Positions 49,836-58,829 of a DNA stretch of 64,000 nt are shown here, one piece after another; the stretch's first letter is position 1; every line of letters starts with the position of its first letter. The stretch comes from Palsa-504 sp963844625 (GTDB lineage: Bacteria > Actinomycetota > Actinomycetes > Streptosporangiales > Streptosporangiaceae): NCBI GenBank assembly GCA_963844625.1, contig CAWJPF010000026.1, forward strand, positions 291,126-355,125. The letters run 5' to 3'. The notes below the pieces were generated by a model that saw only the letters and a program-made list of their open reading frames with translations, did not search any database and was not told the origin of the DNA. Both the position numbers and the translations under genes were made by a program.

Positions 49836-51581
49836 ATGGCGCTTATGACCCCTTCCACTCAGTCCGCCGCGCGCACGACCTACCGGTCGGTGTTTGCGGC
49901 CGGGCCGTTCCGGGTGCTGTTCACGGCGCTGCTCATGTACGTCCTCGGCTTCGAATTCGAGATCCTGGGCCTGTCGGTGCTTGTCTTTGTGCAGACCAGG
50001 TCCGCGTTCTGGACCGCGCTCGCCTTCAGCCTCGGCTTCGCGCCGCAGGTGGTCGGTGGTGCGCTGGTCAGCTCACTGGCTGACCGGCTGCCGCCCAGGA
50101 CCGTCATCTGCACGGGCCTGCTGGGCAGGGCGGCGCCCGGGCTGGTGATCGGGCTGTGGCCGGGGCTGCCCGTCCCCGCGATGCTGGCTCTGGTTGCCGC
50201 GGCGGCGACGGCCGCCCCGGTGTTCACGGCGGCGATCTCCGGCCTGTTGCCCGACGTCCTGGACGGGGATCGCTACGTCCTCGGCCGCTCGATCTTCAAC
50301 CTGACCGGCTCGGGCGCGCAGATCATCGGACTGGGGATCGGCGGCGCGGTGCTGGCCGCCTTGCCCGCGCGCTGGCTGCTGCTGGCGGCAGGCGCCGCCC
50401 TGGCCGTGGCCGCCGCCGTCATCCGGTTCGGCCTGCGACCGGGACCGCGGCTCCGCCCGCCAGCCCGCGGCATCATCAGGACCACCGTGACCGGCCACGT
50501 CGAGTTGCTCGCCGACCGGACGGTGCGCGGCCTGCTGCTCGCACAATGGCTGCCCGCCTGGTTCTCGGCCGCGGCCGAGTCACTGATCGTCCCGTACACA
50601 GGGTCGCTGGGCCGCCCGGCCAGCGCGGCCGGCCCGCTGCTGGCCGCCGTGCCCGCCGGGATGCTGGTCGGTGAGGTGCTCGTCGGCCGGTTCTGTCCCC
50701 CCGGCTGGCGCCGCCGGCTGGCGTTCCCCCTCGTCGCGGGCATCGGGCTGCCCCTGCTCGCGCTCTTCTTCCGCCCTGCCCTTTCGCTGGCCGCCGTGTT
50801 CCTGCTGATCTCCGGGGCCGGCTTCGCTTACCAGCTCGGCCTCCAGCAGGCCTTCCTCGACAGCGTGCCAGAACGGCGGCGAGGTCAGGCGTTCGGCCTC
50901 AACTCGACTGGGGCCATGGGCGGGCAGGGCCTGATCCCGCCGGCCGCCGGGGGCCTGGCCTCGGTGACCGGCGCCGGGACCGCGATGGCGATCGCGGGCG
51001 CGGCCACGATCCTCGCGGCGCTCGCCCTGCGCGGGCCGCTCACCGGCCGCTGGCCCCGCGCAAACGGGTTACTCAGGCGCGGGCGCGGTCTTGACGGCCA
51101 GGAAGTCGGCCACGCCGATGAGCCGGAGTACCTGCCGCTCGAAGGGCCGGATGCCGCTCCTGCTCTCGTCGTGAACCAGCCGCGGCCCGACCACGCGGAC
51201 GGTGCGCCCGCGGGTGCGCAGCTCGCCGCCGCCCGCAGCGAGCACGTTCTTGACCCAGTCCGAGTCCGGGCCGTAGGTCAGGGCGAACAGGAAGCCGTCC
51301 TCGGTCCGGAACACGTTGACCGGCGTCTCGTACCGGCGACCGGAGCGCCGCCCGCGGTGGACGACCACCCCCATCCCGGGGGTCAGCGGCGCCGTGTGCT
51401 TCGTGAGCCGGTTCAGCCCGGCCTTGTTCCATCGCGCGAGTGTCCTGGGGAACGGCATGCCCACCTCCCGGCTATCACCAAGTTCTACCGAACGGGACGT
51501 CGTGCGTGCCCCCCGGACCCCCTATCCTCGCCGTCCCGCGCGAATCACCGGAATCTATGGCCGCTTTCTGGATATGAGTAG
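49836..51581 (+). CDS. MFS transporter (uncharacterised), 3' end uncertain
   Basis: From ATG 49836 (another in frame at 49845), about 410 residues form a 12-helix MFS protein: FRVLFTALLMYVLGFEFEIL, ALAFSLGFAPQVVGGALVSS, SLADRLPPRTVI (motif A-like), and VFLLISGAGFAYQLGLQQAF. Past residue 410 (after GPLTGRWPRAN) the frame reads about 170 residues of low-complexity sequence antisense to the deazaflavin-oxidoreductase gene, until TAG 51579-51581. The transporter's own stop was probably lost near 51062-51075. It lies divergent from the DUF5937/ArsR gene, which may regulate it (context inference). Substrate unknown. Confidence 0.8.
   Translation: MALMTPSTQSAARTTYRSVFAAGPFRVLFTALLMYVLGFEFEILGLSVLVFVQTRSAFWTALAFSLGFAPQVVGGALVSSLADRLPPRTVICTGLLGRAAPGLVIGLWPGLPVPAMLALVAAAATAAPVFTAAISGLLPDVLDGDRYVLGRSIFNLTGSGAQIIGLGIGGAVLAALPARWLLLAAGAALAVAAAVIRFGLRPGPRLRPPARGIIRTTVTGHVELLADRTVRGLLLAQWLPAWFSAAAESLIVPYTGSLGRPASAAGPLLAAVPAGMLVGEVLVGRFCPPGWRRRLAFPLVAGIGLPLLALFFRPALSLAAVFLLISGAGFAYQLGLQQAFLDSVPERRRGQAFGLNSTGAMGGQGLIPPAAGGLASVTGAGTAMAIAGAATILAALALRGPLTGRWPRANGLLRRGRGLDGQEVGHADEPEYLPLEGPDAAPALVVNQPRPDHADGAPAGAQLAAARSEHVLDPVRVRAVGQGEQEAVLGPEHVDRRLVPATGAPPAVDDHPHPGGQRRRVLREPVQPGLVPSRECPGERHAHLPAITKFYRTGRRACPPDPLSSPSRANHRNLWPLSGYE
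51069..51458 (-). CDS. Deazaflavin (F420)-dependent nitroreductase-like protein
   Basis: 129 aa from ATG 51458 (GGGAGG upstream). PRTLARWNKAGLNRLTKHTA, then GVVVHRGRRSGRRYETPVNV, then FLFALTYGPDSDWVKNVLAA, GGELRTRGRTVRVVGP: this is the Ddn/DUF385 family of F420H2-dependent reductases (short split barrel). The typical GR-SG-R and Y/G-SDWVKN motifs are intact. Activity on quinones, nitro compounds or fatty substrates is known for relatives; the substrate here is unknown. The extended reading of the MFS gene covers it antisense, which argues that this gene is the real one. Confidence 0.92.
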   Translation of the reverse strand: MPFPRTLARWNKAGLNRLTKHTAPLTPGMGVVVHRGRRSGRRYETPVNVFRTEDGFLFALTYGPDSDWVKNVLAAGGGELRTRGRTVRVVGPRLVHDESRSGIRPFERQVLRLIGVADFLAVKTAPAPE

Positions 51582-54500
51582 TGGATATGAGTGAAGGGGT
51601 GCAGAGCCCGGTCTTCGTCGGGCGGCGCGGCGAACTCACGGCCCTGGTCGCGTTGCTCCGTCGGGCCGAGCGGGGCGAGCCGGGGTTCGCGATCATCGCG
51701 GGCGAGGCAGGCGTCGGCAAGACACGCCTGGTCGGCGAGCTGACGGCGCACGCGGCCGAGGCGGGGTTCACCGTCCTGACCGGCCATTGCGTCGAGCTCG
51801 GCGCGGAGGGCCTGCCGCTCGCCCCGCTCATCGACGCGCTGCGTACGCTGGCCCGCACGACGGCAGCGGACGAGCTGGCCGACGTGCTCGGCCCGGCCCG
51901 GCGCGGTCTGGGTCGGCTGCTGCCCGAACTCGACCCAGATGGCGCCGCCGAACCGCCCGCCGAGGGGAATCAGGTGGCTCAGCTCCTCGAGCTGGTGCTC
52001 GGCCTGCTGGACAGGCTCAGCGCCCGGCGCCCGCTGATGCTAGCCCTCGAGGACCTGCACTGGGCCGACCAGTCCACCCGGGAGCTGGTGGCCTTCCTGG
52101 TCAGGTCGCTGCGCGGCGTCCGCGTCCTGCTGCTCGCCACCTACAGGTCCGACGAGCTGAACCGGCGGCACCCGTTGCGGCCCCTGGTGGCTAGCTGGGA
52201 ACGGCTGCGCTCGGTGGAACACACGGAGCTGCGCAGGTTCGACCACGACGAGGTGGCCGCCCAGCTGAGGGCGATCTTCGCCGCCGAGCCCGCCCCCGGC
52301 CTGGTCGACCTGGTCTTCGACCGGTCCGGCGGCAACGCCTACCTGGTGGAGGAGCTGGCCGGGGTGGTGCGGGGCGGCGGCGACCCGGCCGACCTGTCCC
52401 CCTCGCTGCTGGATGTGCTGCTGAGCCGGGTGGACGCCCTGAGCGAGGGCGCACAGCGGCTGCTGCGCGTTGCCGCGGTCGCCGGCCGGAGCGTTCCCGA
52501 GGGCCTGCTGGCCGAGATCTCGGGCGTCGGCGAGGCGGAGTTCTACGCCGGGTTGCGCGAGGCCGTGGAAAGCCACCTGCTGGTAGTCGATCACACCGGC
52601 CGGGGCTACGCGTTTCGGCACGCGCTGACCAGGGATGCGGTCTATGACGACATGCTCCCCGGCGAACGGGGCCGCCTGCACGCCGCCTACGGCGAGGCCC
52701 TCACCCGCGACCCGAGCCTGGCCGGCGACACTGGTCTGGTCGGCAATGCAGGCGCGGTGCCCGCCGCCCTCGCGCATCACTGGTACGCGGCCCTGGACCT
52801 GCCGCGGGCCCTGCCCGCCTCGATCGCCGCCGCCCGGCACGCGCTCACCACGTTCGCTCCCGCCGAGGCGCGGCGCCACCTGGAGCGGGCCCTGGAGATC
52901 TGGCCCAGGGTGCCCGACGCAGAACAGCGTACCGGCATAGACCAGGCCGAGGTGGCCAGCCTGGCCGGCCAGGCCGCCTATACCGCCGGTGATCTCGACC
53001 GTTCAGTGTCCCTGTTCGACCAGGCGCTCGCCCTGCTGCCCGCCGAGGGCGACGCTGTCCGGCGCGCGCTCGTGCTCGAACGCCGCGCGCACTCGCTGCG
53101 GGACAGCGGCCGCGAGGCCGATTCGATCATGACCCTGGAGCAGGCGCTCGCCTTGCTGCCCGCCGATCAGGTGACCAGGGCTCACGCGGTCGTCCTCTCC
53201 TCCCTGGCCGCGTGCCTGTGGCGCACCAACGACCTGGCCACCACGATGAGCATGGCCGCGCGGGCGGTGCAGGTCGCACGCGAGGTCGGCGCGGCTCAGC
53301 AGGAGGCCGATGCGTCCATCACCCTGGGCATGGTGCGCATCTATTGCGATGCCAGCATCGAGGGAGTTGACGACCTGCGCGCGGGCCTGGCCCTAGCGCT
53401 GGACATCGGTGCCCCGCTGGGCGCCCTGCGCGGTTACGTGAACCTGTCCGACGTCCTGGAGTTCCTCGGCCGGCACGACGAGGCGGTCGAGGCGGCCCGG
53501 GCCGGGATCGCCCTGGCGGGCCGCGTCGGGCTGGCCCGGTCCCTGGGAGCCTTCCTGACCGGCAACCTCGTCGAGAGCCTGCTCCGTACCGGCGGCTGGA
53601 GCGAGGCCGACCGGCTGGCCGCTCAGGCGCTGAACGCCATGCCGGAGGGCGTCTTCGCCGCCACCGTGCTGCAGTTGCGCGCCGAGCTGGCCGCAATGTG
53701 CGGGCGGTATCCGGATGCGGCCGCCGATCTGCACGCCGCCCGGCGGGCGCTCGGTCAGAGCACCGACGGGCAGTTCGCCATGACCGTGCTGTACACCGAC
53801 GCCCTCACGGCGCTCGGCCGGGGAGATCTCGCCGCGGCGCGTCGCCTCGCCGCGGCCGGGCTCGCAGACTACGGGTCTCCTATGTTCGTGCGCTACGCCT
53901 GGCCACTGTTGTGGCTGGCCGCGAGGATCGAGGCTGACGAGGCCACGCTCGCGCGTGACCGGCGCGAGGAGGTTCCGCCCGGCACCTCGGAACGGTGCGG
54001 GGAACTGGCGTCGATCGCCGCGGGCCTGGCCGCGCGGACGGCGCCGTCGTGCGGTTACCGGGCACTGGTGACCGCGGAACTCAGCCGCGCGGCGGGCGAG
54101 GCTGACGTCACGGCCTGGTCCGCGGCCGCGCAGGCGTGGCAGGGGGCCGGCGAGCCCTATCCGCTGGCCTATACCCTGCTGCGGCTGACCGAGGCCGCCG
54201 CCGCGGCGGGCGACCGGCCAGCCGCCGCCCGCAGCGTCCGCCGGGCCCACGCCCTGGCCAGCGAGGTCGGCGCGATGCCGATCGCGCAGGAGGCGGAGGC
54301 CCTGGCCCGGCGCGCCCGGCTGAGCCTGGCGGAGCCAGCCGAGCCGGCCGTCGCCCCGCCGGCCGCCGATCCGCTGGCCCGCTTCGGGCTCACAGAGCGC
54401 GAGCGCGAGATCCTGGCGCTGCTGTCCGTGGGCCGGTCCAACCCGCAGATCGCGCAGGCCCTGTTCATCAGCCCGAAGACGGCCAGCGTGCACGTGTCCA

Positions 54501-54583
54501 ACATCTTGGCCAAGCTCGGCGTGGACAGCCGGGTCGAGGCCGCCGGGGTGGCGCATCGCCTCGGCGTGACAGGCCCGGTCTAA
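51581..54583 (+). CDS. LAL-type LuxR regulator with AAA ATPase domain
   Basis: 1000 aa. It may start at GTG 51581 or ATG 51587. The N-terminus FVGRRGELTALVALLRRAER and Walker A IIAGEAGVGKTRLV (about 39-52) are of the BTAD/AfsR-like AAA type; LMLALEDLHWADQSTRELVA is Walker B. A long TPR-rich region follows, then a C-terminal LuxR HTH (LTEREREILALLSVGRSNPQ, IAQALFISPKTASVHVSNIL, AKLGVDSRVEA). Likely an ATP-dependent activator; ligand and target genes unknown. It belongs to a different subgroup from the two MalT-like LALs at 5-15 kb and is followed by another MFS gene. Confidence 0.95.
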   Translation: MDMSEGVQSPVFVGRRGELTALVALLRRAERGEPGFAIIAGEAGVGKTRLVGELTAHAAEAGFTVLTGHCVELGAEGLPLAPLIDALRTLARTTAADELADVLGPARRGLGRLLPELDPDGAAEPPAEGNQVAQLLELVLGLLDRLSARRPLMLALEDLHWADQSTRELVAFLVRSLRGVRVLLLATYRSDELNRRHPLRPLVASWERLRSVEHTELRRFDHDEVAAQLRAIFAAEPAPGLVDLVFDRSGGNAYLVEELAGVVRGGGDPADLSPSLLDVLLSRVDALSEGAQRLLRVAAVAGRSVPEGLLAEISGVGEAEFYAGLREAVESHLLVVDHTGRGYAFRHALTRDAVYDDMLPGERGRLHAAYGEALTRDPSLAGDTGLVGNAGAVPAALAHHWYAALDLPRALPASIAAARHALTTFAPAEARRHLERALEIWPRVPDAEQRTGIDQAEVASLAGQAAYTAGDLDRSVSLFDQALALLPAEGDAVRRALVLERRAHSLRDSGREADSIMTLEQALALLPADQVTRAHAVVLSSLAACLWRTNDLATTMSMAARAVQVAREVGAAQQEADASITLGMVRIYCDASIEGVDDLRAGLALALDIGAPLGALRGYVNLSDVLEFLGRHDEAVEAARAGIALAGRVGLARSLGAFLTGNLVESLLRTGGWSEADRLAAQALNAMPEGVFAATVLQLRAELAAMCGRYPDAAADLHAARRALGQSTDGQFAMTVLYTDALTALGRGDLAAARRLAAAGLADYGSPMFVRYAWPLLWLAARIEADEATLARDRREEVPPGTSERCGELASIAAGLAARTAPSCGYRALVTAELSRAAGEADVTAWSAAAQAWQGAGEPYPLAYTLLRLTEAAAAAGDRPAAARSVRRAHALASEVGAMPIAQEAEALARRARLSLAEPAEPAVAPPAADPLARFGLTEREREILALLSVGRSNPQIAQALFISPKTASVHVSNILAKLGVDSRVEAAGVAHRLGVTGPV

Positions 54584-54736
54584 GTGCCCGCTGGCCCCGC
54601 CTAGGGCGGCGGCCCGGAAAAGATAAGCGCCCGCATCGGGCCAGCTACGGCTGTACGCCGATGTGCCCCCGTGGCCCTTAGCCGGATCGTGGAGATCAGC
54701 CCAAGACACTCCAGAACGGCAAAGGACGTGACCTCG

Positions 54737-56014
54737 ATGTCGATTCGGAACGCACCGTCCGGGACCATCCGCGCGGCGCTTCGCTACCCGGACTTCCGTC
54801 GGCTCCTGTCAGCGCTGGCCGTCTCCCAGATCGGCGACTGGCTCTATAACCTGGCCCTGGTCATGCTGGTCTATGACCGCACTCATTCACCGCTGTGGGC
54901 CGGTGTCACGACCGCGGCCCGGGTCGTGCCGATCGTCGCGCTCGGACCGCTAGGCGGGGTGATTGCTGACCGCTTCGACCGCCGCCGCGTCATGGTCATC
55001 TCCGACGTGACCAGGACGGCGCTCATGGTGCTGCTGGCCGCCGTCGCCGCGGCCCGGCTGCCGATCCTGTTCGCCCCGCTGATCGCGGCCATGGCGACCG
55101 CGGCCGCGGCCCCGTACCTGCCGTGCGTCGCCGCGGTCACGCCGCGTGTCGTCGATGACGCCGACCTGCCGGGTGCCAACGCGGCCCGGTCGGCCGTGAC
55201 CGGCGTCAGTATCATCGCCGGGCCCGCGCTCGGCGGGATCCTGCTGCTGCTGGGGTCTGCCGCCGCCGCGTTCGCGCTGAACGCGCTGACCTTCGGGCTG
55301 TCCGCCGTGGCGGTCCTGGCCATCCGCGACCACGCCGCCTTCCAGTCCGTCCCGGCTGCGCACCGCCCGGTCGGCCTGCTCCGCGAGATGGCGCAGGGCG
55401 CGGCCGCGCTGCGCACCCACCCTCGGGCGCTGCGCCTGGTCGGCGCGGACATCACCTGCAGCATCCTGTACGGGACGCAGACTGTGCTGCTGCTGCTGGT
55501 GTCCCGCCGGATCGGGCTCGGTGCGCACGGGTACGGCTACCTGTTCGCCGCGGTTGGAGCCGGCAGCCTGGTCGGCACCACGCTGGCCGGCCGCGCGATC
55601 CGCTGCCCGCATCCCCGCTACGTGCTGGCCGCCGCGATGGTCGCCGGGGGGCTGCCGATGGTATTGCTCGCGGTGGTCCGCTGGCCGGCCGCTGCGATCT
55701 TGCTGACCGGCCTCACCGGCGTCGGCGCCATTCTGGTGGAGATCCTCACCGAGACGAGCCTGCAACGCGAACTGGACGACGAGGTGTTCGGCCGGGCCTA
55801 CGGCCTCGCGGTGCCGGCCTCGCTGGGCGGGATCGTCGTCGGGTCCCTGATCGCCCCCCTGCTGGCCGGAGCGCTGGGCGGATCAGGGGCGCTCATCGCG
55901 GTCGGCGGCGCGGTCCTGGCCTACGCCGCGACGATCCTGCGCGGCTCCCGCGGCGTTCTCAGCGCCGTGATGCCGTCCCAGGCAGCCATAGCGGACGTCG
56001 TACCTGCTCGCTAG
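54737..56014 (+). CDS. MFS transporter (enterobactin/macrolide exporter-like)
   Basis: 425 aa from ATG 54737. ALRYPDFRRLLSALAVSQIG, DWLYNLALVMLVYDRTHSPL, then motif A GGVIADRFDRRRVMVISDVT, and ILVEILTETSLQRELDDEVF, GRAYGLAVPASLGGIVVGSL near the end. This is the MFS group with EntS/MefA-like organisation (12 helices). Probably exports a small hydrophobic molecule. It is 154 bp downstream of the LAL regulator on the same strand, a possible target. Confidence 0.9.
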   Translation: MSIRNAPSGTIRAALRYPDFRRLLSALAVSQIGDWLYNLALVMLVYDRTHSPLWAGVTTAARVVPIVALGPLGGVIADRFDRRRVMVISDVTRTALMVLLAAVAAARLPILFAPLIAAMATAAAAPYLPCVAAVTPRVVDDADLPGANAARSAVTGVSIIAGPALGGILLLLGSAAAAFALNALTFGLSAVAVLAIRDHAAFQSVPAAHRPVGLLREMAQGAAALRTHPRALRLVGADITCSILYGTQTVLLLLVSRRIGLGAHGYGYLFAAVGAGSLVGTTLAGRAIRCPHPRYVLAAAMVAGGLPMVLLAVVRWPAAAILLTGLTGVGAILVEILTETSLQRELDDEVFGRAYGLAVPASLGGIVVGSLIAPLLAGALGGSGALIAVGGAVLAYAATILRGSRGVLSAVMPSQAAIADVVPAR

Positions 56015-56056
56015 AGTCGGCAGCAGGCGACGAGCGCGACGAAGCGGGAGGCCGAC

Positions 56057-56275
56057 ATGGCGAGTCCTAGGGTGACCACAGGAGCGGGGGACCACCACGT
56101 CCTGACCGTGCACGGATGGTTCGGCTCGGCCCGCGGCCGGGGCTCGCGGCCCGATTTCCGGGTCTTCTTTCCCGACGCCGAGCTCGAGGTCCTGTCCAAC
56201 GCCGGGCACTACCCGATGTTCGAGACCCCGGTCGCGCCCGCGACCACCGTCGAGGAGTTCCTGGGGCAGGATTGA
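56057..56275 (+). pseudogene. Alpha/beta hydrolase with most of its middle deleted
   Basis: 72 residues. The N-terminus GDHHVLTVHGWFGSA (about 11-25) is the oxyanion-hole HGW segment, and the C-terminus LEVLSNAGHYPMFETPVA (about 43-60) is the catalytic-His segment of an alpha/beta hydrolase that normally has about 270 aa. The Ser nucleophile elbow and the acid are gone; the junction falls near residues 26-38. The reading frame is kept, so the deletion may be in frame or followed by repair. It is directly upstream of a P450 (2-bp gap), the usual hydrolase-P450 order. Confidence 0.7.
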
Positions 56276-56277
56276 CC

Positions 56278-57603
56278 ATGGCGGCCCGACCGGACACCGA
56301 GGTCGTCTTCGATCCGGCCACCTACACCCGCGGAGTGCCCTTCGACGCGCTGGCCAGGCTGCGACGCGACACCCCGGTCGCGTGGGCGGCCGAGATCCCG
56401 GTCCTGGGCTGGCCGGAGGGCCCCGGGTTCTGGCTCGTCCTGCGGCACGCGGACGTCGAGTCGGTGCTGACCCGGCCGAGGCTGTTCTCCTCCGCGCTGG
56501 GCGCGACACAGATCAGGGACCCGGCGACACCGCAGGCGCTGAGCTACGTCCGGCGGATGATGCTCAACATGGACCCGCCGGAGCACTCCCGGCTGCGCCG
56601 CCTGCTCGGCCGGTCGTTCACGCCGCGGGCGGTCGCCCAGCTGGAGCACCGTATCCGCGGGCACGCCAGGGCCATCTGCGATCGCGTGTTCGCCGGGCCG
56701 CGCGGTGCATGCGACTTCGCCAAGGACGTCGCCGCGGACCTGCCGCTGCTGACCCTGGCCGACGTGCTCGGCGTGCCTGAGCAGGACCGTTGGCTGCTGT
56801 TCGACTGGTCGAACCGGGTCATCGGCTACCAGGATCCGGACTACGCTTCCTCGGCCGAATTCGACCCGGCCGCGGGTACGGCCATGGCCCGCGAGGCGCT
56901 CGCGCTGCGTCCGGACCGGGACTACGACGGACGGATGCCTGACCCGCGTACCCGCGAGGGCATGCCCGATCTGTACGCCTACGCTCACCTGCTGGCCGAG
57001 GAGAAAAAGCGCCGCCCGGGGGATGACGTGATGTCGATCTTGCTGGCCCAGGCGGACGAGGACGGCGGCCAGGTGTCGGCGGCCGAGTTCGAGAACATGT
57101 TCTGGCTGTTCGCCGTGGCCGGGAACGAGACGTTGCGCAACGGCCTGCCCGGCGCCTGCATCGCGCTGCTCGACCATCCCGGCGTCCAGGACGACCTGCG
57201 CGCTCACCCGGACCTGATGCCGACCGCGGCCGATGAGATGCTGCGCTGGTGGACGCCGGTCATGACGTTCCGGCGCACCGCCACCTCAGACTGCGAACTC
57301 GGCGGCCAGCGCGTCCGCGCGGGAGACAAGGTGGTCGTCTCCTTCACCTCGGCCAACCGTGACGAGGCGGTTTTCGCCGACCCCGGCCGCTTCGATATCC
57401 GCCGCCACCCCAACCCGCACCTGGTGTTCGGCCACGGCCCGCACTTCTGCCTGGGCGCCCACCTGGCCCGCACCCAGATGCGGGCGCTGTTCGATGAGGT
57501 CCTGGCCCGCACCTCATCCCTGCGCCACGCCGGCCCGCCGTCCTACCTGCGCTCAAACTTCCAGCGCGGCGTCAAACGCCTGCCGGTCGCCTGGACCGCG
57601 TGA
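56278..57603 (+). CDS. Cytochrome P450 (soluble, bacterial)
   Basis: 441 aa from ATG 56278. Substrate-binding N-terminus PATYTRGVPFDALARLRRDT; I-helix FAVAGNETLRNGLPG with the Thr neighbour; the ExxR helix EMLRWWTPVMTFRRTATSDC; and the haem loop FGHGPHFCLGAHLARTQMRA with Cys ligand. The NETLRN pattern is near that of steroid/terpenoid-hydroxylating CYP families in actinobacteria. It needs a ferredoxin and reductase encoded elsewhere. A typical partner hydrolase upstream is degraded. Good start: the stop of the preceding reading frame lies 2 bp upstream. Confidence 0.95.
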   Translation: MAARPDTEVVFDPATYTRGVPFDALARLRRDTPVAWAAEIPVLGWPEGPGFWLVLRHADVESVLTRPRLFSSALGATQIRDPATPQALSYVRRMMLNMDPPEHSRLRRLLGRSFTPRAVAQLEHRIRGHARAICDRVFAGPRGACDFAKDVAADLPLLTLADVLGVPEQDRWLLFDWSNRVIGYQDPDYASSAEFDPAAGTAMAREALALRPDRDYDGRMPDPRTREGMPDLYAYAHLLAEEKKRRPGDDVMSILLAQADEDGGQVSAAEFENMFWLFAVAGNETLRNGLPGACIALLDHPGVQDDLRAHPDLMPTAADEMLRWWTPVMTFRRTATSDCELGGQRVRAGDKVVVSFTSANRDEAVFADPGRFDIRRHPNPHLVFGHGPHFCLGAHLARTQMRALFDEVLARTSSLRHAGPPSYLRSNFQRGVKRLPVAWTA

Positions 57604-57830
57604 CCCCGGGGAACCGCCGGTCAGGTGCTGACCACCCGGTAGCGGCCGGTACATGTGTGTGCCCCTAGAGTCATCGGCCGCGGTACGGCGGCCCCGTTAG
57701 GCCCATTCCCGCCGCGTCTCCGGCGCCGCAGCCCGTCCCCGCCCCGCCCCCGCCCCGCAGCCTCCGCGTCTCTCGCCAGCCCGCCAGCCTCGTAAGCCGC
57801 CGGAATGTCAGTGCCTACCACTAGATTGGA

Positions 57831-58745
57831 ATGGGGCAGATTTGGGCGATGGGACAAGCCTTGGTCATGTACGAAACAAAGGACGGAGCAGCGCGGCGAG
57901 CGGGCGAGCAGCGGCGGGCGGAACTAGGCCAGTTCCTGAAGGCACGCCGGGGCCGGCTCAGCCCGGGTGATTTCGGCATGCCGCGGGGTTCGCGGCGGCG
58001 TACGCCCGGATTGCGGCGTGAAGAAGTGGCCCTGCTGGCCGGCGTCGGTGTCACCTGGTACACATGGCTGGAGCAGGGCCGTCAGATCAACGCCAGCACC
58101 CAGGTGCTGGACGCGGTGGCCCGCACCCTCCGCCTCGACCGGGCTGAGCGCGAGCACCTGTACCGGCTGGCCGAGGCGACACCGCTGCGCACCGAGTGCG
58201 TGCGCCAGGCCGTGCCCGACACCATCCGCGAGATCGTGTACTCCCTTGAACCTCTCCCGGCGAGCTTGGTCAACAGCCGGTTCGACATCTTGTTGTCAAA
58301 CGACGCGTCCGAGGAACTGTTCTGGGAATGGCACTCGATGCCGTGCATCCACAAGAACACCTTGTGGTGCGTGGTCACCGAGCCGTCGGCGCGCGGCAAG
58401 TTCCCCGAGTACGAGTCGCAGGTCCGCTACATGGTGGCACGGCTGCGCTCCGACTACAGCAGGCATATCGGCGAGCCGGACTGGGAAGAAGACATCCGCA
58501 GGCTCTCCAGCCTGAGCCGCGAGTTCGCCGAGCTGTGGGAGCGGCACGAGGTGGCTGAGCCGGAGCCGCGCGTGGTTACCTACACCCATCCCAGGGCCGG
58601 GTTGCTGAGCCTGGCCGCCAGCGAGCTCAACGTCCCGGACATGCCGGAAGCGCGCATCGTCGTGTACACGCCGCGGGATGATGACACCAGGGCCAGGCTT
58701 CCGCTGACCCGCCGGACGCCAGCCTCCGCCGAGGTCATCGGCTAG
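57831..58745 (+). CDS. XRE-family regulator with MmyB-like C-terminal domain
   Basis: 304 aa (in-frame Met at residues 1, 7 and 13; start uncertain). The HTH is ELGQFLKARRGRLSPGDFGM, PGLRREEVALLAGVGVTWYT, WLEQGRQINASTQVLDAVAR (about 31-90). The rest is the MmyB/ligand-binding region (ALEPLPASLVNSRFDILLSN-type: SLEPLPASLVNSRFDILLSN, NTLWCVVTEPSARGKFPEYE, VARLRSDYSRHIGEPDWEED). Common regulators in actinomycetes, probably responding to a hydrophobic ligand. Target genes are unknown; the methyltransferase follows in the same direction. Confidence 0.92.
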   Translation: MGQIWAMGQALVMYETKDGAARRAGEQRRAELGQFLKARRGRLSPGDFGMPRGSRRRTPGLRREEVALLAGVGVTWYTWLEQGRQINASTQVLDAVARTLRLDRAEREHLYRLAEATPLRTECVRQAVPDTIREIVYSLEPLPASLVNSRFDILLSNDASEELFWEWHSMPCIHKNTLWCVVTEPSARGKFPEYESQVRYMVARLRSDYSRHIGEPDWEEDIRRLSSLSREFAELWERHEVAEPEPRVVTYTHPRAGLLSLAASELNVPDMPEARIVVYTPRDDDTRARLPLTRRTPASAEVIG

Positions 58746-58829
58746 CCGCGCCACGCACGCCATCGGTTAACGGTCCATTAAAGATTGCCCGGCTCCCAGC
58801 AGCAACGCGGCTAAGTGTTGTACCCTGCG

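Noticed and set aside
53393..54709. 438-residue minus-strand frame
   Set aside because: It lies wholly antisense to the conserved LAL regulator with its HTH and has no start signal or domain.
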